This document shows, piece after piece, positions 28,545-36,933 of a stretch of 64,000 nt of DNA. The notes under the pieces were generated by a model that did not search any database, was not told the DNA's origin, and saw only the letters and a program-made list of their open reading frames with translations. The stretch covers positions 62,001 through 126,000 of the forward strand of contig JALHQN010000012.1 in the NCBI GenBank assembly GCA_022841915.1. Reading direction: 5' to 3'. Both the position numbers and the translations under genes were made by a program. The first letter of the stretch is position 1, and the number at the start of each line of letters is the position of its first letter. The stretch comes from Burkholderiales bacterium. Lineage in GTDB: Bacteria; Pseudomonadota; Gammaproteobacteria; Burkholderiales; WYBJ01.

Positions 28545-30272
28545 ATGTCCGACCCCAAGCGTGGTATGCGCCGTGCCCTGACCAGCTACGGTGACGAAGC
28601 CTTCTCTCTTTTCCTGCGCAAGGCCTTCATCAAGGCGATGGGCTATACGGACGACGCGCTCGACCGACCGGTGATCGGCATCACCAATACCTTCAGCGGA
28701 TACAACGCCTGCCACCGCAACGTTCCCGAACTGATCGAAGCCGTCAAACGCGGGGTCATGCTGGCAGGCGGGCTGCCGATCGAGTTTCCGACGATCTCTC
28801 TGCACGAGTCGTTCTCTCATCCCACGAGCATGTACTTGCGCAATCTCATGTCCATCGATGTGGAAGAGATGATCCGCGCGCAGCCGATGGACGCGGTCGT
28901 CCTGATCGGCGGATGCGATAAAACAGTGCCTGCGCTGCTCATGGGCGCGGCAAGCGCCAACACCCCGGCGATCGTGCTCGTCACCGGCCCGATGATCACA
29001 GGCTCCCACCGCGGCGAGCGCCTCGGGGCGTGCACCGACTGCCGCCGGTTCTGGGGAAAGTACCGCGCCGGTGAACTCGACGAGCGAGAGATCACGGAGA
29101 TCAATGGCGCCCTCGCGCCGTCGGCGGGCACCTGCATGGTGATGGGTACCGCGAGTACCATGGCCTGCATGACCGAAGCCCTGGGCATGATGCTCCCCGG
29201 TGGGGCCGCCGCGCCGGCGGTTCACGCCGATCGGCTGCGGGCGGCTGAAGCGACGGGCGCACGCGCCGTCGGGCTCGCCAAGGACAGGCTCACCCCCGAG
29301 CAGATCATGACGCCCCGCGCCTTCGAGAACGCACTGCGCATGCTGCTCGCCATAGGCGGCTCGACGAATGCCATCGTCCATATCGCGGCCGTGGCAGGGC
29401 GCCTTGGCATCGAGGTCGATCTCGAAGCGTTCGATCGTCTCGGTCGAGACACGCCCGTGCTGGTCGACCTCAAACCCACCGGCCAGCACTACATGGAAGA
29501 CTTGTTCAAGGCGGGCGGCGTCACGACCATCCTGCGCGAAATCCGCCCTTTGCTCAATGAAGATTGCCTCACGGTCAACGGGCGCACGCTGGGCGAGAAC
29601 ATCGATGCGGCCCCGGCTCCCTTCCCCCAGGACGTCGTGCGGCCCTTTGCCGATCCGATTTTCCGTGAAGGCGGAATCGCCGTTCTGCGCGGCAACATCG
29701 CCCCCAATGGCGCCATCATCAAGCAGTCGGCGGCCAATCCAACCTTGCTGCAACATACCGGACGTGCCGTCGTCTTCGCTTCGCTCGAGGATCTGGCCGA
29801 GCGCATCGACAGCGACGATCTCGATGTCGCTGCCGACGACGTGCTGGTGCTGCAGAGCGCCGGACCGAAGGGTGCTCCGGGCATGCCTGAGTCGGGCTAC
29901 CTGCCGATTCCCCGCAAACTGGCGCGCCAGGGCGTGAAGGACATGGTGCGTATCTCGGATGCACGCATGAGTGGCACGGCGTTCGGGACCATCGTGCTGC
30001 ACGTATCGCCCGAATCAGCGATGGGCGGCCCCCTTGCCCTAATCCGGAACGGCGATCTCATCAAGCTCGACACCGAGGCGCGTCGGATCGATCTGCTCAT
30101 CGACGAAAAGGAATTGGAGGCAAGGCGGCTGGCGTGGCAGCCTCCGCCCCCGCGCGCGGAAGACGATCGCGGCTATCGCAAGCTGTTTCTGGAGTCTGTC
30201 GAGCAGGCTGAACGCGGGTGCGACTTCGACTTTCTCAAGCCACCCGCCACGACCCGCACGCCCACACGCTGA
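28545..30272 (+). CDS. IlvD/Edd family dehydratase (sugar-acid or dihydroxy-acid dehydratase)
   Basis: Start at ATG 28545 after GGAG, giving 575 residues. Iron-sulfur ligands are C56 (YNACHRNV), C124 (GGCDKTVPAL) and C197 (GTCMVMGTAST). DGGCDKT-like and ACTDCRRFWGKYRAGEL stretches resemble the arabinonate/xylonate dehydratase branch more than IlvD of branched-chain amino acid synthesis. These enzymes remove water from 2,3-dihydroxy acids to give 2-keto acids. It runs towards the minus-strand operon ending at 30354 and is separated by a hairpin, so shared function is possible but not shown. Confidence 0.88.
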   Translation: MSDPKRGMRRALTSYGDEAFSLFLRKAFIKAMGYTDDALDRPVIGITNTFSGYNACHRNVPELIEAVKRGVMLAGGLPIEFPTISLHESFSHPTSMYLRNLMSIDVEEMIRAQPMDAVVLIGGCDKTVPALLMGAASANTPAIVLVTGPMITGSHRGERLGACTDCRRFWGKYRAGELDEREITEINGALAPSAGTCMVMGTASTMACMTEALGMMLPGGAAAPAVHADRLRAAEATGARAVGLAKDRLTPEQIMTPRAFENALRMLLAIGGSTNAIVHIAAVAGRLGIEVDLEAFDRLGRDTPVLVDLKPTGQHYMEDLFKAGGVTTILREIRPLLNEDCLTVNGRTLGENIDAAPAPFPQDVVRPFADPIFREGGIAVLRGNIAPNGAIIKQSAANPTLLQHTGRAVVFASLEDLAERIDSDDLDVAADDVLVLQSAGPKGAPGMPESGYLPIPRKLARQGVKDMVRISDARMSGTAFGTIVLHVSPESAMGGPLALIRNGDLIKLDTEARRIDLLIDEKELEARRLAWQPPPPRAEDDRGYRKLFLESVEQAERGCDFDFLKPPATTRTPTR

Positions 30273-30274
30273 TC

Positions 30275-30295
30275 GAGCGGCGGAAGGCGCCGCTC
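30275..30295. terminator. Hairpin between convergent genes
   Basis: GAGCGGCG (30275-30282) pairs with CGCCGCTC (30288-30295) around GAAGG. It lies just after the dehydratase stop and 59 bases beyond the flavoprotein stop on the other strand. No U-tract, so a bidirectional terminator role is tentative. Confidence 0.45.
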
Positions 30296-30353
30296 GTGGG
30301 AGCGGCGCGCTTCGTGCCCTATCCCGCTCGCTGGACGAAGCCGCTCGGCCACA

Positions 30354-32078
30354 TCAGGCAGCGGCCTGATCCTTGATCAGACTCTCGCCGGGTTTGACGC
30401 GCGTGAACTCCACCGGCCGTGTGGCGATGTCGAAGACCCCATTCACCAGTTTCACGCAGGTGTAGGCCGACGTATGAAGATCCCCCGCCTGGGGGAAATC
30501 CGCTCGGAAATGCGCACCGCGAGAATCCTCGCGAGCCTGGGAAGCTGCCCGAATCGACTTGCTGACCAGGATCAGATTCTTCAGATTCATCCAGTCGTGC
30601 CATGTCAGATTGAAGGCGAGCGTGCCGCCGGACACGCCGGTCTCGTCGAGCCGCGCCTCCAACTCGTCCAGACTTCCCGAGGCGCGACGCAGCCCCTCGC
30701 TGTCCCGCACGATGCCGACGTCATCCCACATGAGCTGGAACAGCCGATCCCGGATCTCCTCCAGATTGCCGGGCTTCTGCTTCAGCGGTCGACTCGCCTG
30801 TGCAATCGCCTCATCGATCGCCCCCTGGTCCGGCGCGATGAATTCACCGTAGGAGGCAATCCAGCCCGGCATGCGATCGCCGGCAATGCCGCCGTAGACG
30901 GTCGAATTGGCGACACCGTTGCCGCCCAGGCGATTGGCGCCGTGCACACCGCCGGTGTCTTCACCGGCGGCGAACAGCCCCGGCAACTCCGTCGTGCAGT
31001 CGGTATTGAAGACCACGCCGCCCATCATGTAGTGCGCTGTCGGCACTACCTCCACCAGACCACCGGCCAGATCGAACCCGCAATCGGCGCACCGCTCGAC
31101 CATGCCCTTGAACATGCGGCGCACGTTGTCCGCGCCCAGATGCCCCATGGAGATGTACACGCCACCGTTGGCCGTGGTGTTTCCCAGACGCATCTCTTCG
31201 TAGATGGCGCGCGAGACGATATCCCGAGTCGCCCGCTCGGCACGCGAATCGTACTTGTGCATGAAACGCTCTTTGCCGCCCGTGAGCAGCTGACCGCCCG
31301 CGCCGCGCAAGCCCTCTTCCAGTACCGTGCCCGTCATGCGCGTGTGAGGCCCCGCAAGCAGCCCGGTGGGATGAAACTGCACCATTTCCATGTCGCGCAG
31401 CGTCAGCCCGGCCCGCAGGGCCATAGCCATGCCGTCGCAAGTCTTGTCGCCCGAAGGCGTGTGATACTTGTACATTGTCGGACCGCCGCCGGTCGCCAGC
31501 AGCACCGCTTTCGCCTGCACGAACAGAAAACCGCCCGTGCGCACGTCGATCATCAGGACCCCGGCGATCCGGCTGCCATCCTTGGACCGAATCAGTTCGA
31601 TGGCGCGATGCTCCTCCAGCCGACGAATCTTGCGCGCCCACACCTGCTCGGCGAGCCGGTTGATGATCTCGATGCCCGTGAGGTCGCCCTTGTGCACGGT
31701 CCGGTCGAAGGTCTGTCCGGCGAACGCCTTCTGGTGCACCGTCCCATCGGGGTTGCGATCGAAGAAACAACCCAGTTCGTTCTCCAGTTCGTGGATGCGC
31801 TCGACGGCGACTTCCACCAGTTGCCATGCGAGCTCTTGCTGCGGCAACCACTTGCCACCCTCGATGGTGTCCATGAAATGGCGTTCGACCGAATCTTCCT
31901 TGGCCAGAGCGACGTTGTACCCGCCTTGCACCATGCGCGTGCAGCCGCACTTGCCCAGCAGCCCTTTGACCGCCACGGTGATGTCCAGCGATGGGTTGGC
32001 CTTGTGCGCATGCAATGCGCCGAACAGGCCCGCCCCTCCAGAGCCGAGAATCAGGATGTCCGTCTTGATTGTCTGCAT
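30354..32078 (-). CDS. sdhA: Succinate dehydrogenase/fumarate reductase-like flavoprotein, paralogue with altered FAD site
   Basis: 574 residues from ATG 32078. FAD motif ILGSGGAGLFGALHA at 10-24. Substrate-site elements of the SdhA/FrdA family are present: QFHPTG, LEEGLRGAGG, ERATRDIVSRA, HGANRLGGNGVA. In standard SdhA/FrdA the His that binds FAD covalently lies five residues before Q in H-T-V-A-A-Q/E-G-G. Here the stretch is C46-T-R-M-V-Q51-G-G, so Cys replaces it, as expected for non-covalent FAD (compare Ser in NadB). The gene ends a long series containing a matching FeS subunit and membrane anchors, and its start is 2 bases past the fumarase beta stop. Likely the catalytic subunit for a fumarate/succinate-like substrate. 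Housekeeping SDH is less likely. Confidence 0.85.
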   Translation of the reverse strand: MQTIKTDILILGSGGAGLFGALHAHKANPSLDITVAVKGLLGKCGCTRMVQGGYNVALAKEDSVERHFMDTIEGGKWLPQQELAWQLVEVAVERIHELENELGCFFDRNPDGTVHQKAFAGQTFDRTVHKGDLTGIEIINRLAEQVWARKIRRLEEHRAIELIRSKDGSRIAGVLMIDVRTGGFLFVQAKAVLLATGGGPTMYKYHTPSGDKTCDGMAMALRAGLTLRDMEMVQFHPTGLLAGPHTRMTGTVLEEGLRGAGGQLLTGGKERFMHKYDSRAERATRDIVSRAIYEEMRLGNTTANGGVYISMGHLGADNVRRMFKGMVERCADCGFDLAGGLVEVVPTAHYMMGGVVFNTDCTTELPGLFAAGEDTGGVHGANRLGGNGVANSTVYGGIAGDRMPGWIASYGEFIAPDQGAIDEAIAQASRPLKQKPGNLEEIRDRLFQLMWDDVGIVRDSEGLRRASGSLDELEARLDETGVSGGTLAFNLTWHDWMNLKNLILVSKSIRAASQAREDSRGAHFRADFPQAGDLHTSAYTCVKLVNGVFDIATRPVEFTRVKPGESLIKDQAAA

Positions 32079-32080
32079 GA

Positions 32081-32695
32081 CTATTTGCCGCCCACGCCGA
32101 TGGCTGCGAGCACCTGCTCGCGTCGTGATCTCGCCTTCTCCGTGACCTTGGTATAGAGATTGCCACCGTGACTGTCCATGGCGACGAGCAGCGGTCCGAA
32201 TCCTCGGATGCGAAACTTCCACAACGACTCGGGGTTCAGATCGTCGAGATCGACATCTTCGATGGACTCGATCCAGGTGGTTTCGAGTGCGGCCGCGCCG
32301 CCTATGATTGCGAGATATGCGCCCCCGAGCGCGGTAAACGCCTCTTGCGATGCGGCGAACAGCCCGCCTTTGCCGATGACGATGCGCACACCGTACTGCT
32401 CCATCAAAGGTCGAGTGAAGCGCTCCATGCGGGCGCTGGTCGTCGTTCCGACGCACACCGGCGCGTAGCCGGTCGGTGCACCTTGCGTCTCGCCGACCCA
32501 TTTGACATTGGGAGCAGTATGGATGACCGCATGCCCGCGAAGATCGAACTTGGTCTTGCGGCCTCGATCGAACATGTGAATCTGGGTTGCGTCTCGGATA
32601 CCGAACAAGGTGCCGTTCAACGTGACAGTGTCGTTCACCCGCAGCGCACGTACTTGCGCTTCGGTAATCGGCATGTCGAACTCGTAGTGGGCCAT
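32081..32695 (-). CDS. Class I fumarate hydratase / L(+)-tartrate dehydratase, beta subunit
   Basis: 204 residues from ATG 32695 (MAHYEFDMPITEAQVRALRV). It matches the C-terminal swivelling domain of class I fumarases and TtdB: VNDTVTLNGTLFGIRDA, TAPNVKWVGETQGAP, TTTSARMERF, VIGKGGL, GGAAAL and FGPLLVAMDSHGGNLY. It pairs with the alpha subunit encoded two genes upstream, together forming a [4Fe-4S] hydro-lyase for fumarate, tartrate or mesaconate-like substrates. A separate CHI-fold gene lies between the two subunit genes, which is unusual. Spacing to the flavoprotein start is 2 bases. Confidence 0.92.
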   Translation of the reverse strand: MAHYEFDMPITEAQVRALRVNDTVTLNGTLFGIRDATQIHMFDRGRKTKFDLRGHAVIHTAPNVKWVGETQGAPTGYAPVCVGTTTSARMERFTRPLMEQYGVRIVIGKGGLFAASQEAFTALGGAYLAIIGGAAALETTWIESIEDVDLDDLNPESLWKFRIRGFGPLLVAMDSHGGNLYTKVTEKARSRREQVLAAIGVGGK

Positions 32696-32738
32696 GTTTA
32701 CTCGCCTCGCGCCAACACGCGCAATGTCGTTCGAAAAT

Positions 32739-33377
32739 TCATTGCACCCTCGCCCCTGCGCTCCCTTGCCGGAGCAAGGCCCGTCTGAGAGCCGGATCGA
32801 GAGCATCCTTACCTAGCCAGACCTGCAGCAAGGCATGAAACAAATCCGCGCCACGAATCGCCGGGCCGTGCGCTCGCCCGTCGAGCAGGATCTGCGTCCC
32901 GCTTCCGGGCACGTAATCCAATTGGAGGGTCGTTCCCTTGCGTAGCGTACCGAGCCGACGCAACGCCGCGACAAACGCTTCGAGCGGCGCTTTGAGGGAT
33001 TCGCGTTCCGAATCGGTCAGATTGTCGGCGATGGTCTCGGACATCGTCTCGGCCAGATTGGCCGCGTGAGTATCCCGCAAAAACGTCAAGGCAATGCGCT
33101 TGCGGGCTTTGTCGATCAGGAGGGTGTCCAGACTCGAGTGCCGGGATGCAAGGTAGAGCGCCACCACATAGCGATCGAATGACGCTTCACGTCGTACGCC
33201 GGCGCCATTGAGCGAGAGTTCTGCCCCGCCCGCCACGATAAGGTCGGGCAACGACACATCGCGCGTCTGCGTCTGCGCCAACGCTTGGAAGGCGGCGGCG
33301 AACAGCCCGCACAATGCAAACAACATCATCGCCGGTGCACCGGCGGCGCAGCGCGCAGATGCCAGGCGAGCGATCAT
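32739..33377 (-). CDS. Exported chalcone-isomerase-fold protein
   Basis: 212 residues from ATG 33377, one base past the stop of the fumarase alpha gene. An N-terminal signal peptide (hydrophobic MMLFALCGLFAAAFQALAQ) ends near residue 35. The rest follows the bacterial CHI-like (Chalcone_3) pattern: LSLNGAGVRREASFDRYVVA, LYLASRH, KRIALTFLRDTHAANLAE, FVAALRRLGTLRKGTTLQLD and LFHALLQVWLGKDALD. Bacterial members have no demonstrated chalcone isomerase activity and are thought to bind fatty acids or similar ligands. Its position between two subunits of one enzyme is odd, and I cannot give its job in the pathway. Confidence 0.82.
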   Translation of the reverse strand: MIARLASARCAAGAPAMMLFALCGLFAAAFQALAQTQTRDVSLPDLIVAGGAELSLNGAGVRREASFDRYVVALYLASRHSSLDTLLIDKARKRIALTFLRDTHAANLAETMSETIADNLTDSERESLKAPLEAFVAALRRLGTLRKGTTLQLDYVPGSGTQILLDGRAHGPAIRGADLFHALLQVWLGKDALDPALRRALLRQGSAGARVQ

Positions 33378-33378
33378 C

Positions 33379-34254
33379 CTAGAACCCGTAGGCGACACCG
33401 GCGGGCGTGAACGTCGCCTTTGCGCGGCGCGCGGAGTGGCACTGCATATTCACCGCAACCGGGTTCATCGTAATGTGGGTGGCTGCCGTCTCGACGTGTA
33501 CGGCGAACGCCGTGGAATCACCGCCCAGACCCTGTGCGCCGACTCCCAGATCGTTCACCACGGCGGACAGTTCCCGCTCGAGCTTGGCGCCCTCAGGATC
33601 CTCGCAGGCCGATCCCAGCGGACGCGTCGCGGCAACCTTGGACAGATGCACGCAGAGATCGGCCGTGCCTCCCACCCCAACGCCCACGATGGTCGGCGGA
33701 CATGTCTTGCCGCCCGCATCGAGCACGCAATCGATGACGAAGGTCTTGACGGCATCGATGCCGTCGGCAGGGATCGCCATCTTCAAAAAGGAATTGTTCT
33801 CCGAGCCGCTGCCCTTGGGAATCATCTCGATGCTGAGGACTTCCCGGTCGGGAGAAAAATCGATATTGATGACCGGCACCGAGCGTCCGCAGGACGTGTG
33901 CTCGTTGATGCGGGTCACCGGATGAACCACCGAAGAGCGCAACGGATGCTCCTTGGTCGCCCGCGCGCACCCGCGCCCGATCGCTTGCTTGAGTTGATAC
34001 CCGTCGACCTCGATGTTCGCCCCGATCACGACGTTGTAGATCGGTATGCCGGTGTCCTGGCACAGCAGGTTGTCGTTGGCCTCGGCAACCGTGATGTTGC
34101 GGATCATCGTGCCGAGTACCGACTTGCCCGTCGCATCGGTTTCCGCTGCATCCAGGCGTTGAAATCCCGTCTTGATATCCGGAGGCAGCAGTTTCAGCGC
34201 GCGAATATAGAGGTCCTTGGCTGCCTCTTCGACTTGGTTCAAATCAATCTTCAT
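33379..34254 (-). CDS. Class I fumarate hydratase / L(+)-tartrate dehydratase, alpha subunit
   Basis: 291 residues, the N-terminal catalytic part of a split class I fumarase (TtdA-like). The expected [4Fe-4S] cysteines lie in LLCQDTGIPIYNV, SACEDPEGAK and MQCHSARRAKA. Other family sequence includes INEHTSCGRSVPVI, PKGSGSENNSF, GGKTCPPTIVGVGVGGT and QGLGGDSTAFAVHV. Substrate choice between fumarate, tartrate and methylated analogues cannot be fixed by eye. The gene lies between the Bug receptor and the CHI-fold gene in the same operon and presumably forms an enzyme with the 32081-32695 product. Confidence 0.92.
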   Translation of the reverse strand: MKIDLNQVEEAAKDLYIRALKLLPPDIKTGFQRLDAAETDATGKSVLGTMIRNITVAEANDNLLCQDTGIPIYNVVIGANIEVDGYQLKQAIGRGCARATKEHPLRSSVVHPVTRINEHTSCGRSVPVINIDFSPDREVLSIEMIPKGSGSENNSFLKMAIPADGIDAVKTFVIDCVLDAGGKTCPPTIVGVGVGGTADLCVHLSKVAATRPLGSACEDPEGAKLERELSAVVNDLGVGAQGLGGDSTAFAVHVETAATHITMNPVAVNMQCHSARRAKATFTPAGVAYGF

Positions 34255-34308
34255 GCCGCATTCCTGAATGGAGGTTCGTTGGCGCTCGGGTCGCTCGACC
34301 GGGGCGCA

Positions 34309-35274
34309 TCAATCGACGTAGAGTTTTCGCTCCCGAATGATTCGGGCCCAATGGGCGGATTCATCCTTGATGGCGCGCGCGAATTGCTCGGGACTATTAC
34401 CCACCGCGGCCATCCCAAGCTGCTCGAAACGACCGCGCACATCGGCCGACTGCAGGACTTTGACCGAATCTTGATGAATCTTGGCGACCACGGAGGGCGG
34501 CGTCCCCGCAGGCACCATGAATCCGAACCAGCCCAAATTCTCGAATCCGGGCAATGATTCCGCAACCGCGGGCACGTTCGGCAACTGCTTCGAGCGCTCC
34601 TTGCTCGTTACGGCAAGGGCGCGCAATTTGCCGGCCTGCACGAAGCCGATCGCTGCCGACAGGTTCGGCGTCACCAACTGGATTTGCCCGCCCACCAGAT
34701 CGGTCAGTGCGGGGCCCTCACCTTTGTAGGGGACATGCGTCACGTCGATGCCGGCCGCGGTGACGAAGTTTTCCGCGGCAAGATGCGTTTGCGTACCGAC
34801 GCCTGCCGAACCGAAATTGATCGACTTCGGCTTGGCCCGCGCAAGCGCGATGAACTCTTTCAGGGTGTTGCCGGAGAAGGCGGGATTCACCACGAGCACC
34901 TGCGGACCGCTGGCCACGTTCGTCACCGCGAGCAGGTCGCGCGCCGGGTTGAAGGCCATCTTGCGATACATGTGCGGATTGGCGGTCACGATCGAGCCAG
35001 AGGTCATGAGTATCGTATGGCCGTCGGCCACCGCCTTGGCGACGATGTCGCCGCCAATGTTGCCGCCGGCACCTGCCCGGTTGTCGACCACGACGCTTTG
35101 CCCCCAGGCCTCGGTCAACCGGGTAGCGACGATACGCGTCACGATGTCCGTCGCGCCGCCCGGGGCGAACGGGACAACGATTCGCACCGGTCTCGACGGG
35201 TAAGCCTGCGAGTAGGCCGGAACAGTTGCACAGGCCGAAGCGGCCACCAGGATTGCAGTCCACACTCGCATCAT
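34309..35274 (-). CDS. Bug/TctC-family periplasmic solute receptor
   Basis: 321 residues. A signal peptide ends near YSQA (residue 24). The mature protein starts YPSRPVRIVVPFAPGGATD, the classic Bug N-terminus, and continues with VVDNRAGAGGNIGGD, FNPARDLLAVTNVA, VPYKGEGPALTDLVGGQIQL. Bug proteins bind small carboxylates and feed TctAB permeases or signalling routes. No tctA/tctB genes are nearby, so it may use permeases encoded elsewhere. It is embedded in the operon between the membrane anchors and the fumarase alpha gene, which suggests that its ligand is the pathway substrate. Confidence 0.93.
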   Translation of the reverse strand: MMRVWTAILVAASACATVPAYSQAYPSRPVRIVVPFAPGGATDIVTRIVATRLTEAWGQSVVVDNRAGAGGNIGGDIVAKAVADGHTILMTSGSIVTANPHMYRKMAFNPARDLLAVTNVASGPQVLVVNPAFSGNTLKEFIALARAKPKSINFGSAGVGTQTHLAAENFVTAAGIDVTHVPYKGEGPALTDLVGGQIQLVTPNLSAAIGFVQAGKLRALAVTSKERSKQLPNVPAVAESLPGFENLGWFGFMVPAGTPPSVVAKIHQDSVKVLQSADVRGRFEQLGMAAVGNSPEQFARAIKDESAHWARIIRERKLYVD

Positions 35275-35417
35275 TGGGTATCGACCTCTCGGTTCATCCG
35301 AATGCCTACAGTCCGCTCACCTTAGCCCAAGGCCTCAGGGGCGGCAACAACGCAACCGGCCCTTTTGCAGAGCTAGGGCAAGACCGCTGCGACTCCTCCG
35401 GCCTGGAAAACGCAACG

Positions 35418-35765
35418 TCAGGTCAGATTCAACAGAAAGGCGAGCCCGACCGCAAGCGTCAACCCGGCCGCAACCGCCAGAAGACTCTTCTGCCAATCGC
35501 GCCAGGGCATGAATTCGAGCATCAACAGGCGGATGCCGCCCGTCATATGGGCGGCGAGCAGCAGCACGAGAATGACTTCGCCGAGCTTGACGATGGGTTG
35601 ATCGATCCAGCGCAGAGTCGCTTCGAGCCGAGCTTCGCCCTGCAGCGCGGTTGCCAGCGTGAGAAAGTGCAAAGGCAGGAACAGCGTGAGGAGCACGCCG
35701 GACACCCTATGAACCAGGAAAGCCCACCACGCCGGATGATTGCGCGAACGCCAATCGTTTTTCAT
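35418..35765 (-). CDS. sdhC: SDH-like membrane anchor, cytochrome b subunit (SdhC signature)
   Basis: 115 residues, three membrane helices. It carries the SdhC signature FLVHRVSGVLLTLFLPLHF with candidate haem/quinone-site residues, and AAHMTGGIRLLMLEF in the second helix. ATG 35765 overlaps the stop of the preceding anchor gene by three bases (ATGA junction), so translation is coupled. It should hold the catalytic subunits to the membrane and pass electrons to quinone. Genes order B-C/D-A with five genes' distance to A differs from the usual compact sdhCDAB. Confidence 0.87.
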   Translation of the reverse strand: MKNDWRSRNHPAWWAFLVHRVSGVLLTLFLPLHFLTLATALQGEARLEATLRWIDQPIVKLGEVILVLLLAAHMTGGIRLLMLEFMPWRDWQKSLLAVAAGLTLAVGLAFLLNLT

Positions 35766-36100
35766 GCAATCACCGCCCACACGGCCCGCAAGCCGAGCAC
35801 TGCGATCAGCAAGGCAACCGCAGCCACGGTGATGTTGAGCAGCCCGCCACGCCAGCCGAACGTCTCGGCGAGTATCGCCCGCAGGCCCACCGGTGCATGA
35901 ATCGCCACGGCGAGCACGAACACGGTATAGAAAGCGGCCCAGACGGCACTGCCTTGGGTGCGGCCGAGAATCTCCGCGGCACTCAATCCGCCGCGCACCG
36001 CGTAGATCAGTGTAATGAGATGAACCACGACGCACAGAGCAAGCACCATCGCGCTCAAGCGCTGGGCCGCCCAGAGATAAACCTGCGATCGCGTGCTCAT
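35762..36100 (-). CDS. sdhD: SDH-like membrane anchor, second subunit
   Basis: 112 residues, three hydrophobic helices. AQRLSAMVLALCVVVHLITL and VAIHAPVGLRAIL place histidines where SdhD/FrdD-type anchors bind haem b. It begins 16 bases after the stop of the iron-sulfur gene and couples to the next anchor gene. Assignment as partner of the 35418-35765 product rests on size, hydrophobicity, His positions and context. Overall identity with known SdhD cannot be judged here. Confidence 0.8.
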   Translation of the reverse strand: MSTRSQVYLWAAQRLSAMVLALCVVVHLITLIYAVRGGLSAAEILGRTQGSAVWAAFYTVFVLAVAIHAPVGLRAILAETFGWRGGLLNITVAAVALLIAVLGLRAVWAVIA

Positions 36101-36116
36101 CGACGGTCGCCTTCGC

Positions 36117-36830
36117 TCACAGTTTGCCCTTGAGCGCGGCCTTCAATGCGGCCCGTTTCAAGCCGGCGATGGCTGCGGTCGGCGAAATCTGCTTGGGACA
36201 GCGTTCGGTGCACGTCATGTGCGTATGGCAGGCATGACAACCGGCGTCGCCGGCAACCGCAGCGAGGCGCTCTTCGTTGGCGCCGTCGCGGACATCGTTG
36301 AGCAGGGTCCACGCGCGATTCATGGCCGCAGGGCCCAGATACTCCGGGTTCCAGCTCACCACATCGCACGAGGAATAACAGACGCCGCAACCGATGCATT
36401 CGATGCCCGCGTCGACCTGCTGGCGCTCCGGGCTTTCGGGCTCGACACGCGCGAAGTCGTCCTTGCGGGTCGTCGTCGGATGGAATTGTCCCTGCGCGGC
36501 GGCCCACTTATCGAAGAAATCACGCATGTCGGTCACCAGATCCTTGATGACCGGCAGATTCTTCAAGGGCGCGATCTCGAGACTGTCGCCATCGGTGACG
36601 TCAGCGACGTGCGTGCGGCAAGTCCAGCGTGCGCGTCCGTTCACCACCATCGCGCATGAACCGCACATGCCCACGCGACAGGCGAATCGATAGGAGAGCG
36701 TGGGATCGAGATGACGCTGGATGTGCGTCACAACGTCCAGGACGGTTTGGCTTTCCAGTCGCGGAACTTCGAAGCGCTGGAACTCGCCCTCCTCGCCGCC
36801 CCGCCAGACCTTGACTTCCAGGGTGCTCAT
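36117..36830 (-). CDS. sdhB: Succinate dehydrogenase/fumarate reductase-like iron-sulfur subunit
   Basis: 237 residues. The N-terminal ferredoxin domain has C51, C56, C59 and C71 (FACRVGMCGSCAM, WTCRTH) for the [2Fe-2S] cluster. The C-terminal domain has CIGCGVCYSSC and CHACHTHMTCTERCPK for the [4Fe-4S] and [3Fe-4S] clusters. It carries electrons from the flavoprotein to the membrane anchors. It opens the SDH-like part of the operon, 103 bases after the large UxaA/SuyB-type subunit. An internal promoter in that gap is possible. Confidence 0.93.
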   Translation of the reverse strand: MSTLEVKVWRGGEEGEFQRFEVPRLESQTVLDVVTHIQRHLDPTLSYRFACRVGMCGSCAMVVNGRARWTCRTHVADVTDGDSLEIAPLKNLPVIKDLVTDMRDFFDKWAAAQGQFHPTTTRKDDFARVEPESPERQQVDAGIECIGCGVCYSSCDVVSWNPEYLGPAAMNRAWTLLNDVRDGANEERLAAVAGDAGCHACHTHMTCTERCPKQISPTAAIAGLKRAALKAALKGKL

Positions 36831-36933
36831 TGCAGCGCTCGGGGTATCGCGTATACGCGTGGAACGAATCGAACCGAACTACGACACGTCGCCCGCCCGA
36901 CGCTAGCGACAGCATCGGGCAGACAGGCGGAGT

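Noticed and set aside
30474-32156. 560-codon plus-strand frame opposite the flavoprotein
   Set aside because: The minus strand carries all flavoprotein motifs in frame, so the plus frame is a shadow.
33208-34557. 449-codon plus-strand frame opposite fumarase alpha and Bug genes
   Set aside because: Both minus-strand genes show full family motifs. The plus frame has none.
30354-36830. Calling the SDH-like genes the main TCA-cycle succinate dehydrogenase
   Set aside because: Gene order is split by five other genes, the FAD-linking His is missing, and no citric-acid-cycle genes such as gltA or sucAB adjoin. Without the rest of the genome this remains a judgement.
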